Shown here piece after piece: positions 18,821 through 28,923 of a stretch of DNA of 64,000 nucleotides. Under the pieces are notes generated by a model. It was given only the letters and a program-made list of their open reading frames with translations. It was not told the origin of the DNA and searched no databases. Location of the stretch: assembly GCF_028863665.1 (NCBI RefSeq), contig NZ_JARBFX010000006.1, forward strand, positions 124,001 through 188,000. The letters are read 5' to 3'. Origin of the DNA: Aquabacter sediminis. GTDB taxonomy: Bacteria > Pseudomonadota > Alphaproteobacteria > Rhizobiales > Xanthobacteraceae. The position numbers were made by a program, and so were the translations under genes. Numbering within the stretch: the first letter of the stretch is position 1; each line of letters opens with the position of its first letter.

Positions 18821-19807
18821 ATGGCAGAAAACCCAGCCAAGTTGACGCCCGTGGAAGGCGTCCGCCCCGGACGGGGCCGGGTCTATGATTCCATCATCGA
18901 GACCATCGGCAACACGCCGCTGGTGCGGCTGCACCGGCTGCCCGAGCTGCGCGGCGTGAAGGCCGAGATCCTCGCCAAGCTGGAATTCTTCAACCCCATT
19001 TCCAGCGTGAAGGACCGCATCGGCGTCGCCATGGTTGCCGCCATGGAAGAGGCCGGCGTGCTGCATCCCGACACGGTGCTGGTGGAACCCACCTCCGGCA
19101 ATACCGGCATCGCGCTCGCCTTCGTGGCCGCCGCCCGCGGTCTGCGGCTGATCCTGGTGATGCCCGAATCCATGTCGGTGGAGCGCCGGAAGATGCTGGC
19201 GCTGCTCGGCGCCGAGCTGGTGCTCACGCCCGCCAATCTCGGCATGAAGGGCGCCGTCGCCCGCGCCGAGGAACTGGTGCGCGACCTCCCCAAGGCGGTG
19301 ATGCCCCAGCAGTTCAAGAACAAGGCCAATCCCGCCATCCATCGCCGCACCACGGCAGAGGAGATCTGGAACGACACCGAAGGCAAGGTGGACGTGGTGG
19401 TCTCGGGCGTCGGCACGGGTGGTACCATCACCGGCATTGGCCAGGTGCTGAAACCCCGAAAGGCCTCGCTGCGCATGGTGGCGGTGGAGCCCGAGGACAG
19501 CCCGGTGCTGTCCGGCGGCGCGCCCGGCCCGCACAAGATCCAGGGCATCGGTGCGGGCTTCGTGCCGGAGGTCCTGGACCGCGCGGTGATCGACGAGGTG
19601 GTGACGGTGGGCAACCAGACCGCCTTCGACACCGCCCGCGCACTCGCCCGCTATGAGGGCATTCCCGGCGGCATCTCCTCTGGCGCAGCCATAGCTGCAG
19701 CGCTGGAAATCGGCGCCCGCCCGGACATGGCCGGCAAGACCATCGTCGCCATCGTCCCCTCTTTTGCGGAGCGCTATCTCTCCACGGCCCTGTTCGAGGG
19801 GCTGTGA
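18821..19807 (+). CDS. cysK: Cysteine synthase A (O-acetylserine sulfhydrylase)
   Basis: 328-residue PLP enzyme that makes cysteine from O-acetylserine and sulfide. The PLP lysine lies in [11 protein letters not shown], the substrate loop is [10 protein letters not shown], and the phosphate-binding stretch is [19 protein letters not shown] is near the C-terminus. ATG 18821 follows GGGAGAAAG at good spacing. The Rrf2-type regulator immediately upstream is a likely controller. A hairpin lies just downstream. Confidence 0.94.
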   Translation: MAENPAKLTPVEGVRPGRGRVYDSIIETIGNTPLVRLHRLPELRGVKAEILAKLEFFNPISSVKDRIGVAMVAAMEEAGVLHPDTVLVEPTSGNTGIALAFVAAARGLRLILVMPESMSVERRKMLALLGAELVLTPANLGMKGAVARAEELVRDLPKAVMPQQFKNKANPAIHRRTTAEEIWNDTEGKVDVVVSGVGTGGTITGIGQVLKPRKASLRMVAVEPEDSPVLSGGAPGPHKIQGIGAGFVPEVLDRAVIDEVVTVGNQTAFDTARALARYEGIPGGISSGAAIAAALEIGARPDMAGKTIVAIVPSFAERYLSTALFEGL

Positions 19808-19816
19808 GGGCGACGG

Positions 19817-19839
19817 GGCGCGGCGTTCCTCGCCGCGCC
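19817..19839 (+). terminator. GC-rich hairpin downstream of cysK
   Basis: GGCGCGGCG at 19817-19825 pairs exactly with CGCCGCGCC at 19831-19839 around TTCCT. It begins 10 bp after the cysK stop. There is no proper U-tract, so it is a probable but imperfect terminator. Confidence 0.55.
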
Positions 19840-19963
19840 GCTTCCTGACCAAATTTTGCCGGCTTTTTAGTCGGCTAATTCGCTCAAGGGCGACGCCTTG
19901 TCTGCTGGCAGGATGCGCCGCACCTCCTATGTTGAAGGTGTAACAGGAAGCGGACGTCCTCCC

Positions 19964-21220
19964 ATGACCACGCATCAACGCAACATCGCCGCCGCCATTG
20001 ACCCGGTGAAGCTCGACCGGCTGGCCGAGGTGGCGGTCCGGGTGGGTCTGGCGCTGCAGCCGGGCCAGGATCTTTTCCTGACGGCCCCCGTGGGTGCCCT
20101 GCCTTTGGTGCGGCGCATTGCCGAGCACGCCTACAAGGCCGGTGCCGGCCTCGTGACCCCCATCCTTTCGGACGAAGAAATCGCCCTGGCGCGCTATCGC
20201 AATGCGCCGGACGCCAGTTTCGATCGTGCACCCACTTGGCTCTATGACGGCGTCGCCAAGGCTTTTTCCGCCAATACGGCGCGCCTTGCCATTGTCGGCG
20301 ACAATCCCATGCTGCTGGCGGGTGAGGACCCCGCCAAGGTGGCGCGCGCCAACAAGGCCAATTCCATCGCCTACCAGCCGGCTTTGGAGAAGATCGCTGG
20401 CTTCGACATCAATTGGAGCATTGTCGCCTTCCCCGGCACCTCCTGGGCCAAGCTTGTCTTCCCCGACGATGCGGAGGACGTGGCTGTGGCGAAGCTCGCC
20501 GATGCCATCTTCGCCGCCTCCCGCGTGGACCTGGATGATCCGGTCGCCGCCTGGGATGCCCACAATGCCGCCCTGCGCGCCCGCACCGGCTGGCTCAATG
20601 CCCATCGCTTCCAGGCCCTCCACTTCAAGGGTCCCGGCACCGACCTCGTCGTGGGCCTCGCCGACGACCACGAATGGCAGGGTGGCGCCTCGCAGGCCAA
20701 GAACGGCGTCATCTGCAACGCCAATATTCCAACCGAAGAGGTGTTCACCACGCCCCACGCCTTCCGCGTGGAGGGACACGTCTCGTCCACCAAGCCCCTA
20801 TCCTACCAGGGCACGCTGATCGACGACATTTCCGTGCGCTTCGAGGGCGGGCGCATCGTGGAGGCCAAGGCCAGCAAGGGCGAGACGGTGCTCAACAAGG
20901 TGCTGGACACCGATGCCGGCGCAAGGCGCCTGGGCGAAGTGGCGCTCGTGCCCCATTCCTCGCCCATCTCAAAGAGCGGGCTGTTGTTCTACAATACCCT
21001 GTTCGACGAAAACGCCGCCTGCCATATCGCGCTCGGCCAGTGCTACGCCAAGTGCTTCCTGGACGGTGCCACCCTGACCCCCGAGGAGATTGCGGCCAAG
21101 GGTGGCAATAAGAGCCTCATCCATATCGACTGGATGATCGGCTCGGGCGAGATCGACATTGACGGCATTGCCGCGGACGGCAGCCGCGTGCCCGTGTTCC
21201 GCAAAGGCGAATGGGCCTGA
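19964..21220 (+). CDS. M29-family aminopeptidase (thermophilic-aminopeptidase type)
   Basis: 418-residue metallopeptidase that removes N-terminal residues from peptides in the cytoplasm. Metal-ligand regions of the M29 family (AmpS/AmpT) are recognisable: NIPTEEVFTTPH, LGEVALVPHSSPI, NTLFDENAACHIALG and LIHIDWMIGSGEIDIDG. The frame is open from 19898, but ATG 19964 gives the family-typical N-terminus. The gene is monocistronic and converges on trpA, with a shared bidirectional terminator between them. Confidence 0.9.
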   Translation: MTTHQRNIAAAIDPVKLDRLAEVAVRVGLALQPGQDLFLTAPVGALPLVRRIAEHAYKAGAGLVTPILSDEEIALARYRNAPDASFDRAPTWLYDGVAKAFSANTARLAIVGDNPMLLAGEDPAKVARANKANSIAYQPALEKIAGFDINWSIVAFPGTSWAKLVFPDDAEDVAVAKLADAIFAASRVDLDDPVAAWDAHNAALRARTGWLNAHRFQALHFKGPGTDLVVGLADDHEWQGGASQAKNGVICNANIPTEEVFTTPHAFRVEGHVSSTKPLSYQGTLIDDISVRFEGGRIVEAKASKGETVLNKVLDTDAGARRLGEVALVPHSSPISKSGLLFYNTLFDENAACHIALGQCYAKCFLDGATLTPEEIAAKGGNKSLIHIDWMIGSGEIDIDGIAADGSRVPVFRKGEWA

Positions 21221-21245
21221 GGGGCCCTGCCGACACCCTCGAACG

Positions 21246-21275
21246 AAAAAGCCCGGCTGCGCGCCGGGCTTTTTT
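21246..21275. terminator. Bidirectional terminator between the aminopeptidase gene and trpA
   Basis: GCCCGGC at 21251-21257 pairs with GCCGGGC at 21263-21269. It is flanked by five A residues upstream and six T residues downstream. It can therefore terminate the plus-strand aminopeptidase gene and the minus-strand trp operon. Confidence 0.9.
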
Positions 21276-21307
21276 ATGGATCGGAACGGTAAATTGCCTT
21301 CGGCAGC

Positions 21308-22147
21308 CTACTCCGCCGCGGCGCGCCGCACGCCGCGCACGGCGGCAGAGAGGTCGCGCACCAGGCGCTCGACGGACGGCTGGGTGGACGCCGTGGCCTT
21401 GCCTTCGCTGTCGAGCGAGGTGCGCACCGCCTCAACCAGGGCCGAACCGACCACCACCGCATCGGCACCGGCCGCGATGGCGGCCGCCTGTTCGGGCGTC
21501 TTCACGCCGAAGCCCACCGCCACCGGCAGGTCGGTGTGACCCTTGATGCGCGTCACGGCCTGCGACACCAGATTGGCATCGGGCGTGGCCGAGCCGGTGA
21601 TGCCGGTGATGGACACGTAATAGACAAAGCCCGCCGTATGGGCGAGCACCGTCGGCAGGCGCTTGTCGTCTGTGGTGGGGGTCGCGAGGCGGATGAAGTC
21701 CAGGCCCGCGGCCAGGGCCGGCAGGCAGAGTTCGTCATCCTCTTCCGGCGGCAGGTCGACCACGATGAGGCCGTCTACGCCGGCTGCCTTGGCATCCTCC
21801 AGGAAGCGGGGCACGCCATAAATGTAGATGGGGTTGAAATAGCCCATCAGCACAATGGGGGTGGCCGGTTCGCCCGCGCGGAACTCCCGCACCAGTTCCA
21901 GCGTGCGGGCCAGCGTCTGCCCCGCCTTCAGCGCCCGCAGCCCGGCCGCCTGGATGGCCGGACCATCCGCCATGGGATCGGTGAAGGGCACGCCCACCTC
22001 GATCACGTCCGCTCCAGCCGCCGGCAGCGCCTTCAGGATGGAGAGCGAGGTGTCGTAGTCCGGATCGCCGGCGGTGATGAACGTCACGAGGCCCGGCCGC
22101 CCGAGGCGGGCGAGTTCGGCGAAGCGGGTGGAGATGCGCGTGGTCAT
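21308..22147 (-). CDS. trpA: Tryptophan synthase alpha chain
   Basis: 279-residue TIM barrel that cleaves indole-3-glycerol phosphate and channels indole to TrpB. The catalytic Glu lies in [16 protein letters not shown], which also contains the catalytic Asp. The phosphate-binding loop is GFGVKTPEQ. The frame extends to 22246, but ATG 22147 (MTTRISTRF) matches the normal N-terminus. It is the last gene of the trpF-trpB-X-trpA unit, 71 bp after X, and ends before a bidirectional terminator. Confidence 0.96.
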   Translation of the reverse strand: MTTRISTRFAELARLGRPGLVTFITAGDPDYDTSLSILKALPAAGADVIEVGVPFTDPMADGPAIQAAGLRALKAGQTLARTLELVREFRAGEPATPIVLMGYFNPIYIYGVPRFLEDAKAAGVDGLIVVDLPPEEDDELCLPALAAGLDFIRLATPTTDDKRLPTVLAHTAGFVYYVSITGITGSATPDANLVSQAVTRIKGHTDLPVAVGFGVKTPEQAAAIAAGADAVVVGSALVEAVRTSLDSEGKATASTQPSVERLVRDLSAAVRGVRRAAAE

Positions 22148-22218
22148 GGAAGGTCGCAGTCTTTGGCCGGTCCCGGGCGGGAACGAAGCGCAGGAACGTG
22201 AGCGCGGGAACGAGAGGC

Positions 22219-22551
22219 TCAGTTCGCCGGGCTGGTGATGGCGCACTTGGCGGTGGTGGCCGAGGTGGCCCCCATCAGGCGCACCTGGTCCGCCCCGGTG
22301 ACGCCAGGCACGGTGCTGAACAAGGTGGTGTAGGATGTGCCCAGTGACTTGTTCTTGGCGGTGAAGAACTCGCAGGTCACAACGATCTGCGCCAGCACGA
22401 TGGTGCTGGTATTCTTCACCTGGACGCTCACAAAGGCGCCCGCCGGGTCGGTGAGCACCTTTCCGGCTGTCAGTTCCAGCCCCTGCGGGGCCGCAAGGGC
22501 CGCGCCGGAGGTGGTGGCAAGCAGGACGAACGCGGACGCGACCTTCTTCAT
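22219..22551 (-). CDS. Small exported protein inside the trp operon (unknown function)
   Basis: 110 residues. A clear signal peptide ([20 protein letters not shown], cleavage near residue 20) is followed by a beta-rich domain of about 88 residues with two cysteines (VTCEFF and AKCAI) that could form a periplasmic disulfide. The pattern [11 protein letters not shown]...VVTCEFF resembles the FxLYD-type immunoglobulin-like fold, but I am not certain. The start codon overlaps the trpB stop by 4 nt, so it is translationally coupled to trpB, and trpA follows. An exported protein has no obvious role in tryptophan synthesis. Confidence 0.75.
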   Translation of the reverse strand: MKKVASAFVLLATTSGAALAAPQGLELTAGKVLTDPAGAFVSVQVKNTSTIVLAQIVVTCEFFTAKNKSLGTSYTTLFSTVPGVTGADQVRLMGATSATTAKCAITSPAN

Positions 22552-23759
22552 AAGTGCCCCCCGAGATGCTCAGCTACCGTGAAGATGTCCTTGTCGCCCC
22601 GGCCGGACAGATTGACCACCATGATGTGGTCCTTCGGCTTCTTCGGCGCGATCTCCATGACCTTGCCGATGGCGTGGGCGCATTCGAGGGCGGGAATGAT
22701 GCCCTCCAGACGTGAGAGCAGCTGGAAGCCCTCCAGGGCCTCGCTGTCGGTGCAGGGAATGTAGGTCACCCGACCCACATCATGCAGCCAGGAATGCTCC
22801 GGCCCGATACCGGGATAATCGAGGCCGGCGGAGATGGAATGGGCCTCGGCGATCTGGCCGTCGCCATCCATGAGCAGATAGGTGCGGTTGCCATGCAGCA
22901 CGCCGGGACGGCCGCCGGAAATGGAGGCTGCATGCTGGCCGCTGGAAATGCCGTGCCCGGCCGCCTCGACGCCGTAGATCTCCACGTCCTTGTCATCCAG
23001 GAACTCGTGGAACAGGCCGATGGCGTTGGAGCCGCCGCCCACCGCCGCGATCAGGCTGTCCGGGCCACGCCCTTCCGCTTCCAGGAGTTGCTCGCGCGTC
23101 TCGCGGCCGATGATGGACTGGAAGTCCCGCACCATGGACGGATAGGGATGGGGGCCGGCCACCGTGCCGATGCAATAGAAGGTGTCGTGCACGTTGGTCA
23201 CCCAGTCGCGCAGCGCCTCGTTCATGGCGTCCTTCAGGGTGCGCGAACCGGAGGTCACGGGCACCACGGTGGCGCCCAGCATGTTCATGCGGAACACGTT
23301 GGGCTTTTGCCGCTCCACATCCACCGCGCCCATATAGACCACGCACTTCAGGCCGAAGCGGGCGCACAAGGTAGCGGTGGCGACGCCATGCTGGCCGGCG
23401 CCGGTCTCGGCGATGATCCGCTCCTTGCCCATGCGGCGGGCGAGCAGGATCTGGCCGAGCACGTTGTTCACCTTGTGGGAGCCGGTGTGGTTCAGCTCCT
23501 CGCGTTTCAGATAGATCTTGGCGCCACCCAGATGCTCGGACAGGCGCTCGGCATAATAAAGCGGCGAGGGCCGGCCCACATAATGGCTGAGATAGCCCGC
23601 CATCTCCGCCTTGAAGGCGGGGTCGACCTTGGCGTCCTCATAGGCCTGCTCCAGTTGCAGGATGAGGGGCATCAGCGTCTCGGCGACAAAACGGCCGCCA
23701 TGAATGCCGAAATGGCCGCGGTCATCGGGGCCGGTGCGATAGGAATTCAGCGCATTCAC
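22548..23759 (-). CDS. trpB: Tryptophan synthase beta chain
   Basis: 403-residue PLP enzyme condensing indole with serine. The PLP lysine is in [13 protein letters not shown], the catalytic Glu region is AETGAGQHG, and the phosphate loop is [11 protein letters not shown]. The C-terminal [10 protein letters not shown] is typical. The ATG overlaps the trpF stop by 4 nt and the stop overlaps the start of the small exported gene. No Trp-codon leader peptide or attenuator was seen upstream of the operon. Confidence 0.97.
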   Translation of the reverse strand: MNALNSYRTGPDDRGHFGIHGGRFVAETLMPLILQLEQAYEDAKVDPAFKAEMAGYLSHYVGRPSPLYYAERLSEHLGGAKIYLKREELNHTGSHKVNNVLGQILLARRMGKERIIAETGAGQHGVATATLCARFGLKCVVYMGAVDVERQKPNVFRMNMLGATVVPVTSGSRTLKDAMNEALRDWVTNVHDTFYCIGTVAGPHPYPSMVRDFQSIIGRETREQLLEAEGRGPDSLIAAVGGGSNAIGLFHEFLDDKDVEIYGVEAAGHGISSGQHAASISGGRPGVLHGNRTYLLMDGDGQIAEAHSISAGLDYPGIGPEHSWLHDVGRVTYIPCTDSEALEGFQLLSRLEGIIPALECAHAIGKVMEIAPKKPKDHIMVVNLSGRGDKDIFTVAEHLGGHL

Positions 23760-24433
23760 GAGACTTGGCTTCCCACCTGAGACGAAGGAGTGGCACCCGC
23801 GCGCACGGCGCGGACGAAGGCGTGGATCTTTTCCGGCGACTTCACGCCGGGCTCAGTCTCCACGCCGGAGGATACGTCCACGCCATCCATTCGGACGCGT
23901 GCAAGAGCCTGCGACACATTGGACGGATCGAGCCCTCCCGAAAGCATGACGGGCCGGCCGGGGTCAAGGGCGCTGAGCAGGTTCCAGTCGAACACACGCC
24001 CGTTTCCACCCGGCAGCGCTGCATCAGGCGGCGGCTTGGCGTCGAACAGCAGGCGGTCGGCGACCGATGCATAGTCAGGCACAAGGGCAAGATCGGCGGC
24101 CTCTGACACGGGCAGCGCCTTCATCACCGGGCGGGCGAACCGCGCGCGGATCTGCGCCACCCGCTCAGGGGTCTCATGACCGTGCAATTGCAGGATGTCG
24201 GGGGCGAAAGTGGCGACGATGTCGGCGAGGAGGCGGTCATCTGCGTCCACCACCAAGGCCACGGTCGCGGCGCGGCCGCGCACCAGGGGGGTGAGGGCCG
24301 TGGCCTGCGCCAAGGAGAGGTGGCGGGGGCTCTTGGGAAAATGCACGAAGCCGACCAGATCGGCCCCGGCCTCCAGCGCGGCCTCCAGGGCCTCCGGCGT
24401 CTTCAGGCCACAGATCTTGACTTCGATGCCCAT
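23756..24433 (-). CDS. trpF: Phosphoribosylanthranilate isomerase
   Basis: 225-residue TIM-barrel enzyme of tryptophan synthesis that rearranges phosphoribosylanthranilate. The N-terminal [12 protein letters not shown] carries the catalytic Cys. [14 protein letters not shown] and the C-terminal [17 protein letters not shown] are family signatures. It is the first gene of the trpF-trpB-X-trpA unit. The NDUFA9-like gene lies 77 bp upstream on the same strand and may be read through. Confidence 0.95.
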   Translation of the reverse strand: MGIEVKICGLKTPEALEAALEAGADLVGFVHFPKSPRHLSLAQATALTPLVRGRAATVALVVDADDRLLADIVATFAPDILQLHGHETPERVAQIRARFARPVMKALPVSEAADLALVPDYASVADRLLFDAKPPPDAALPGGNGRVFDWNLLSALDPGRPVMLSGGLDPSNVSQALARVRMDGVDVSSGVETEPGVKSPEKIHAFVRAVRAGATPSSQVGSQVS

Positions 24434-24510
24434 AAACCATGTGGGGGCGCCTCGGCGCCCCCCTCCTCGCTCGCCTGTCGCGGCCGGCTCACTCTAGCCG
24501 GTCCTGTGCC

Positions 24511-25497
24511 TCAGGTCTCCACGCGGGTGAACTGCCCCGCCTTGCGGAAGCGCCAGAGATAGCTCGGCAGGACGGAGGACATGGAAGCGGCCGCGATGCC
24601 CAGCCCCTGCAGGGTGCGCCCGTCCGCGATGGCGGCGTCGCTCACCACATTGTCGTGGCGCAGCAGTTCCACCTGGTCGCGCGTCAGCATGGGGGCGGGC
24701 AGCGCCTCCATGAAACGGGCGGCGAAGCTGGCGAGGCCGAAAGGCAGGTCGACGAGGGCGCGATGGCTGCCGATCTCGTGCAGCATCAGCTCCATCAATT
24801 CCTTGAAGGTGCGCACCTCCGGCCCACCCAGCTCATAGACGGCGCCGGGCTTCGCCTTGCCGTCCACAGCCCTCTGGGCCGCGGCGGCGACATCGCCCAC
24901 GAACACCGGCTGGAAGCGCGTGGTGCCCCCGCCGATCAGCGGCAAAGCCGGCATGAAGCGGGAGAGGGAGGCGAATCGGTTGAAGAACTCGTCCTCGGGA
25001 CCGAACACCAGGGAAGGGCGCAGGATGACGGCCTCGGGAACCGTCGCCCGCACCAGCGCCTCGCCCTCGCCTTTGGAGGCGGCATATTCGGATTCGGCCT
25101 TGGGGTCGGCGCCGATGGCCGACACATGAACAAGGCGGGCGCCCGCTCCCGCCGCAGCCTTGGCGATGGCCTTGGCGCCGAAAACGTGGACAGCCTCGAA
25201 AGTCTGGCGGCCGCTGGGGGCGAGGATGCCCGTGAGGTTCAGAACCGCGTCGGACCCTTGGGCCGCACGGGCGACCGAGTCGGGGTAGCGCACATTGGCC
25301 TGAACCACGTGGATCTGGCCCACATAGCCCAACGGCTGGAGAAAGCCGGCCAGTTCCGGACGGCGCACCGGCACACGGATGCGATAGCCGCGCTTGGCCA
25401 GCGCGCGCACCACATAGCGCCCCAGGAAGCCGGAACCGCCGAACACTGTCACCAGACTGTCGGTCACGGGCCGCTCGGCCACCGCCACTTCGCTCAT
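24511..25497 (-). CDS. NAD(P)H-binding protein, NDUFA9-like complex I family
   Basis: 328-residue extended short-chain-dehydrogenase-type protein. The dinucleotide loop is VFGGSGFLGRYVVRALAKRG. Later segments HVSAIGAD, YAASKGEGEALVRA and RPSLVFGPEDEFFNRFA match the NDUFA9/atypical SDR subgroup that binds NADPH in complex I of mitochondria and many alphaproteobacteria. The active-site Tyr-x3-Lys is retained as YAASK. The frame reads open to 25728, but ATG 25497 gives the family start. Location outside the nuo operon is common. Confidence 0.85.
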   Translation of the reverse strand: MSEVAVAERPVTDSLVTVFGGSGFLGRYVVRALAKRGYRIRVPVRRPELAGFLQPLGYVGQIHVVQANVRYPDSVARAAQGSDAVLNLTGILAPSGRQTFEAVHVFGAKAIAKAAAGAGARLVHVSAIGADPKAESEYAASKGEGEALVRATVPEAVILRPSLVFGPEDEFFNRFASLSRFMPALPLIGGGTTRFQPVFVGDVAAAAQRAVDGKAKPGAVYELGGPEVRTFKELMELMLHEIGSHRALVDLPFGLASFAARFMEALPAPMLTRDQVELLRHDNVVSDAAIADGRTLQGLGIAAASMSSVLPSYLWRFRKAGQFTRVET

Positions 25498-25654
25498 GCC
25501 TCTGTCCCTCGGTCTGTTCGCAGGGCAACCTATGCTCAAGGTGGGTGACAGATAAGCGAGGGGGAACCGATCGTCCAGCGCGCACGGCGTCGCGGGAGCG
25601 ACTATATATAAGGCCAGAGCAAGCGGACTGCGGCGGGGCCACTGCAAGACCCCG

Positions 25655-25682
25655 TTGACGCAAGACCCGCCAGACCTTATAA
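25655..25682 (+). promoter_or_regulatory. Sigma-70 promoter for rpsT
   Basis: TTGACG at 25655-25660 and TTATAA at 25677-25682 are separated by 16 bp, close to the housekeeping consensus. The predicted start site would be near 25690, leaving a leader of about 100 nt before rpsT at 25795. Confidence 0.7.
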
Positions 25683-25794
25683 GCCCGGCACTTCGCTGGC
25701 GGCGTGAGCGGCCGGCACTGGAATTCATTCATCGCAGCGCGCCTGCCGGTCCCGGCTGGAATTTGCCTGCGACATAACAGGTAAAGGACGGCCG

Positions 25795-26061
25795 ATGGCC
25801 AATACGCCTTCCGCCAAGAAGGCGGCGCGCAAGATTGAGCGCCGCACCGAAGTCAACCGCGCGCGCCGCTCTCGCGTGCGCACCTTCCTGCGCAAGCTCG
25901 AAGACGCCATTTCCGCTGGCGACGTCGCCAATGCAAATGCGGCATTCAAGGCTGCCGAGCCCGAGATCATGCGCGCTGTGACCAAGGGTGTGCTGCACAA
26001 GAACACCGCTGCCCGCAAGGTTTCGCGTCTTGCGCATCGGGTCGCCAAGCTCAGCGTCTGA
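25795..26061 (+). CDS. rpsT: 30S ribosomal protein S20
   Basis: 88-residue small-subunit protein that binds 16S rRNA. The N-terminus [17 protein letters not shown] and the C-terminal [16 protein letters not shown] are diagnostic, and the composition is strongly basic. It has its own promoter at 25655-25682 and an intrinsic terminator at 26101-26128, so it is monocistronic. Its position before dnaA is a conserved alphaproteobacterial arrangement. Confidence 0.97.
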   Translation: MANTPSAKKAARKIERRTEVNRARRSRVRTFLRKLEDAISAGDVANANAAFKAAEPEIMRAVTKGVLHKNTAARKVSRLAHRVAKLSV

Positions 26062-26100
26062 GGAATACCTGCCTTCATCTTGAAGGCTGAGGGTCATGAA

Positions 26101-26128
26101 CGGGGTCCGGCTTGCCGGGCCCCGTTTT
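26101..26128 (+). terminator. Rho-independent terminator of rpsT
   Basis: CGGGGTCCGGC at 26101-26111 pairs with GCCGGGCCCCG at 26114-26124, with one G-T pair. TTTT follows. It begins 39 bp after the rpsT stop. Confidence 0.85.
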
Positions 26129-27179
26129 CGTTGGCGTCGCGCTGTCCCGCTCCGCCCGGTCGCCTGTGCGACAGGCACAGATCGCTTGCTCCACCTCACT
26201 CGCCACGCGAAGGGGGCGGCACCGGCCAGCCGGCCGGCGGCATCTCTGCCGTTTGGATCGGATCGGGGGGGTGTCGGACGGATCTCGACGGGAGGGGACG
26301 GCGGGTGTGGACCCGAATCGCACCCGCACTGAAGGGGCTTGCCTCTCCAGCCGACGTCGTCAAGTGCACCCCCCATTCATACAGCCGACGCATTGTGGAT
26401 GGAGCCACCTCAACCGCACAGGAAAAGCTGATGCGACTGAGGAGGTTAGCAGCCAAGCCAAAATGTCATCCCTCGCGTCCCTCGGTTAACGGTAATTAAG
26501 CACCGGGAGATTGGAATCCTAATCACTCCAACCGGGTCCAGGAATGGATTGAATCTCATTGTGTCATCAGAGGTTTGCCGGCTGACTTAAACCCCTTGCA
26601 CGAGATGTCGCTGCGGCGCTTTTCCCCCACAATTCAGCCCCGCGGGGAAAGCCGTTGCACCCTCCACGAGGCCTGTGTATGTTCAATCTCACTCCGGGCA
26701 CGGACCCGATCATCAACAAAAGACTCCTGATTTATCAGCTCTTTAAAGAAGGGGAGGGTGTTTCATGTGTCCGCATTCACACTCCCCGCAGAAAAGGGCT
26801 CCAGGGAGCATCACATTCAACCTCAGCTTGCTGGACGTATTCTCAACATGATCGTCCAACGGTGGTGAGCTGACGTTATATTCATATTTTTTCTGAACTC
26901 AACTTGGAGGCGCCCCGGGCTTTACCGGTGGCGTATGGGGCGGCTATGACTTCTGACACTGGTGCTGACATCGGCAAACATCCTGAGTGTCACTGCGTGT
27001 CCAAGCTTGTCCCCGACACCAAGTGCCCTTCGGCGGCAGAACCGGCGGAGCTCGCGATGGGCGTCATCTGAGCGCCCCGCACCCGTCGCTATTCCCCAAC
27101 TCTTGATGTGCCCGCGCGCCTTTGGCGCGGCCGGCAGCGCGTCGCAACCAGGGAGCCGCACCAAGCGGCCAAGACCCTT
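26129..27179 (+). other. Gene-free kilobase upstream of dnaA (regulatory region)
   Basis: About 1.05 kb without a supported gene. It is AT-richer than its surroundings, especially 26480-26950. It contains TTAAC at 26486 and TTAA at 26496, a CtrA-like pair with spacing of six rather than seven, and an AT-rich run at about 26874-26898. Only weak DnaA-box-like sites (two mismatches from TTATNCACA or its complement) were found, near 26393, 26672 and 26774. It most likely holds the dnaA promoter and leader; I see nothing that proves a replication origin. Confidence 0.5.
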
Positions 27180-28667
27180 ATGCTGAAACCGGAACCCGTA
27201 GACGTCGCCCAATTCCGCCCGGCCCCCCGGGCCGTCGTGGCCACTGCCAGCTTCAGCCAGCAGTGGGAGCGGGTCTGCGCCCGGTTGCGCGAGGAAATCG
27301 GTGAGGAATCCTACACCAGCTGGTTCGCGCGCCTGGAGCTGGACAAGGTGAGTGCGGATTGCGTGCACCTGTCGGTGCCCACCCGCTTCCTGAAGGCCTG
27401 GATCCAGGACCATTATCTGGAGCGCATCGCGGATCTGTGGCGCGACGAGACCGGCTCGGCCCGCCGCGTGGACGTGGCCGTGCGCTCGGCCGTTGCCCGT
27501 CCGCTGCCGCTGAAGGCCGCCAACGAGCCGCGCGCCGTCATCGTCGAGCGCGCCGTGGAGCCGCGCCCCGTGGCGGTCGCCAGCACTCCGGCCGCCTCCC
27601 CTTCCGCCGCCGCCTCCGACATGACGGTGGGCTCGCCCCTCGACGCCCGCTTCACCTTCGAGACCTTCGTGGTGGGCAAGTCCAACACGCTGGCCCATGC
27701 CGCCGCCCGCCAGGTGGCGGAGGCCGCGCCCGGGGCCGGCCCCATCTTCAACCCGCTTTATCTTCATGCGGCCGTCGGCCTCGGCAAGACTCACCTGCTC
27801 CAGGCCGCCGCCTGGGCTGGCGCCGCGCGCGGCCGCCGGGTGGTTTACCTCACCGCTGAGCGCTTCATGTACGGCTTCGTGGCCGCCCTGAAGACCCATG
27901 CGGCGATCGCCTTCAAGGATGCGCTGCGCAGCATCGACACGCTGCTCATCGATGATCTGCAATTCCTGACCGGCAAGAACATGCAGCAGGAATTCTGCCA
28001 CACCCTCAACGCCCTGATGGATGCCGGACGGCAGGTGATGGTGGCGGCCGATCGTCCCCCGTCCGAACTGGACGCCCTCGACGACCGGGTGCGCTCGCGC
28101 CTTGCCGGCGGCCTCGTGGTGGAGCTTGCTCCGCTGGAAGAAGACCTGCGCCACCAGATCCTCAAGTCGCGCTGCCAGGCGCTCGCCGAGCAGCACAAGG
28201 GCTTTGCGGTACCCACCCAGGTTCTGGAACTGCTGTCCCGCAATGGCGGACAGAGCGGGCGTGACCTTGATGGCGCCCTCAACAAGCTGCTCGCGGCCAA
28301 CAAGCTCACCGGCGAGCCGGTGACCATGGAAATGGCCGAGAATGCGGTGCGTGACCTGGTGCGTCCCAACGACCCCAAGCGCGTGCGGGTGGATGACATC
28401 CTGCGTGTGGTGTCCAAGCATTACAACGTGTCGCGCGCCGACCTCCTGTCCCAGCGCCGCACCGCCACCGTGGTGAAGCCGCGCCAGATCGCCATGTATC
28501 TGGCCAAGGTCCTCACCCTGCGCTCCCTGCCGGAGATCGGCCGCCGCTTCGGCGGGCGCGACCACACCACCGTGCTTCATGCGGTGCGCAAGATCGACGG
28601 CCTGATCGCCACGGACCGCGCCTTGGCAGAAGAGATCGAGAGCCTGAAGCGCCTCGTCAACGAGTGA
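27180..28667 (+). CDS. dnaA: Chromosomal replication initiator DnaA
   Basis: 495-residue AAA+ initiator. Domain I (about residues 20-100) has the [12 protein letters not shown] segment. A low-complexity Ala/Val/Pro domain II follows. The ATPase has Walker [12 protein letters not shown] (about residue 200) and Walker [10 protein letters not shown]. Domain IV carries the DnaA signature [19 protein letters not shown]. The first Walker A glycine is Ala here, a form I believe is common in Rhizobiales. ATG 27180 is used; the frame is open to 27108. dnaN and recF follow, the classic order, with 256 bp between dnaA and dnaN. Confidence 0.95.
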   Translation: MLKPEPVDVAQFRPAPRAVVATASFSQQWERVCARLREEIGEESYTSWFARLELDKVSADCVHLSVPTRFLKAWIQDHYLERIADLWRDETGSARRVDVAVRSAVARPLPLKAANEPRAVIVERAVEPRPVAVASTPAASPSAAASDMTVGSPLDARFTFETFVVGKSNTLAHAAARQVAEAAPGAGPIFNPLYLHAAVGLGKTHLLQAAAWAGAARGRRVVYLTAERFMYGFVAALKTHAAIAFKDALRSIDTLLIDDLQFLTGKNMQQEFCHTLNALMDAGRQVMVAADRPPSELDALDDRVRSRLAGGLVVELAPLEEDLRHQILKSRCQALAEQHKGFAVPTQVLELLSRNGGQSGRDLDGALNKLLAANKLTGEPVTMEMAENAVRDLVRPNDPKRVRVDDILRVVSKHYNVSRADLLSQRRTATVVKPRQIAMYLAKVLTLRSLPEIGRRFGGRDHTTVLHAVRKIDGLIATDRALAEEIESLKRLVNE

Positions 28668-28923
28668 GGCGCCGGCCGCTCAGCGGCCGAGCGAGGCTCC
28701 CATTCCGCGCGCCCGCAAGGGTGCGCTTTCGTTTGGGAACTCTGCGAACGCGGGGAAAATCGTCCACACCCTCGGGAAATGGGGGCCGTGCCCTTGCTTT
28801 GCCGCACTGCGGACGGCAATGTCGGCGGCCCCGCCGGTTCGTCAGCGACGAGCACGAGGGGCCGAGGGAGCGCCGCTGCCTCGCGCATCCGTTTCCCCGA
28901 GCAGAGAGTCACGGATCAGGGCC

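Noticed and set aside
26655-26873. 72-codon ORF in the gap before dnaA
   Set aside because: No plausible ribosome site and no recognisable protein features; the composition fits non-coding DNA.
26129-27179. Replication origin (oriC) upstream of dnaA
   Set aside because: No site matches TTATNCACA or its complement with fewer than two mismatches, and in many Hyphomicrobiales the origin lies elsewhere. The AT-rich stretches alone are not enough.
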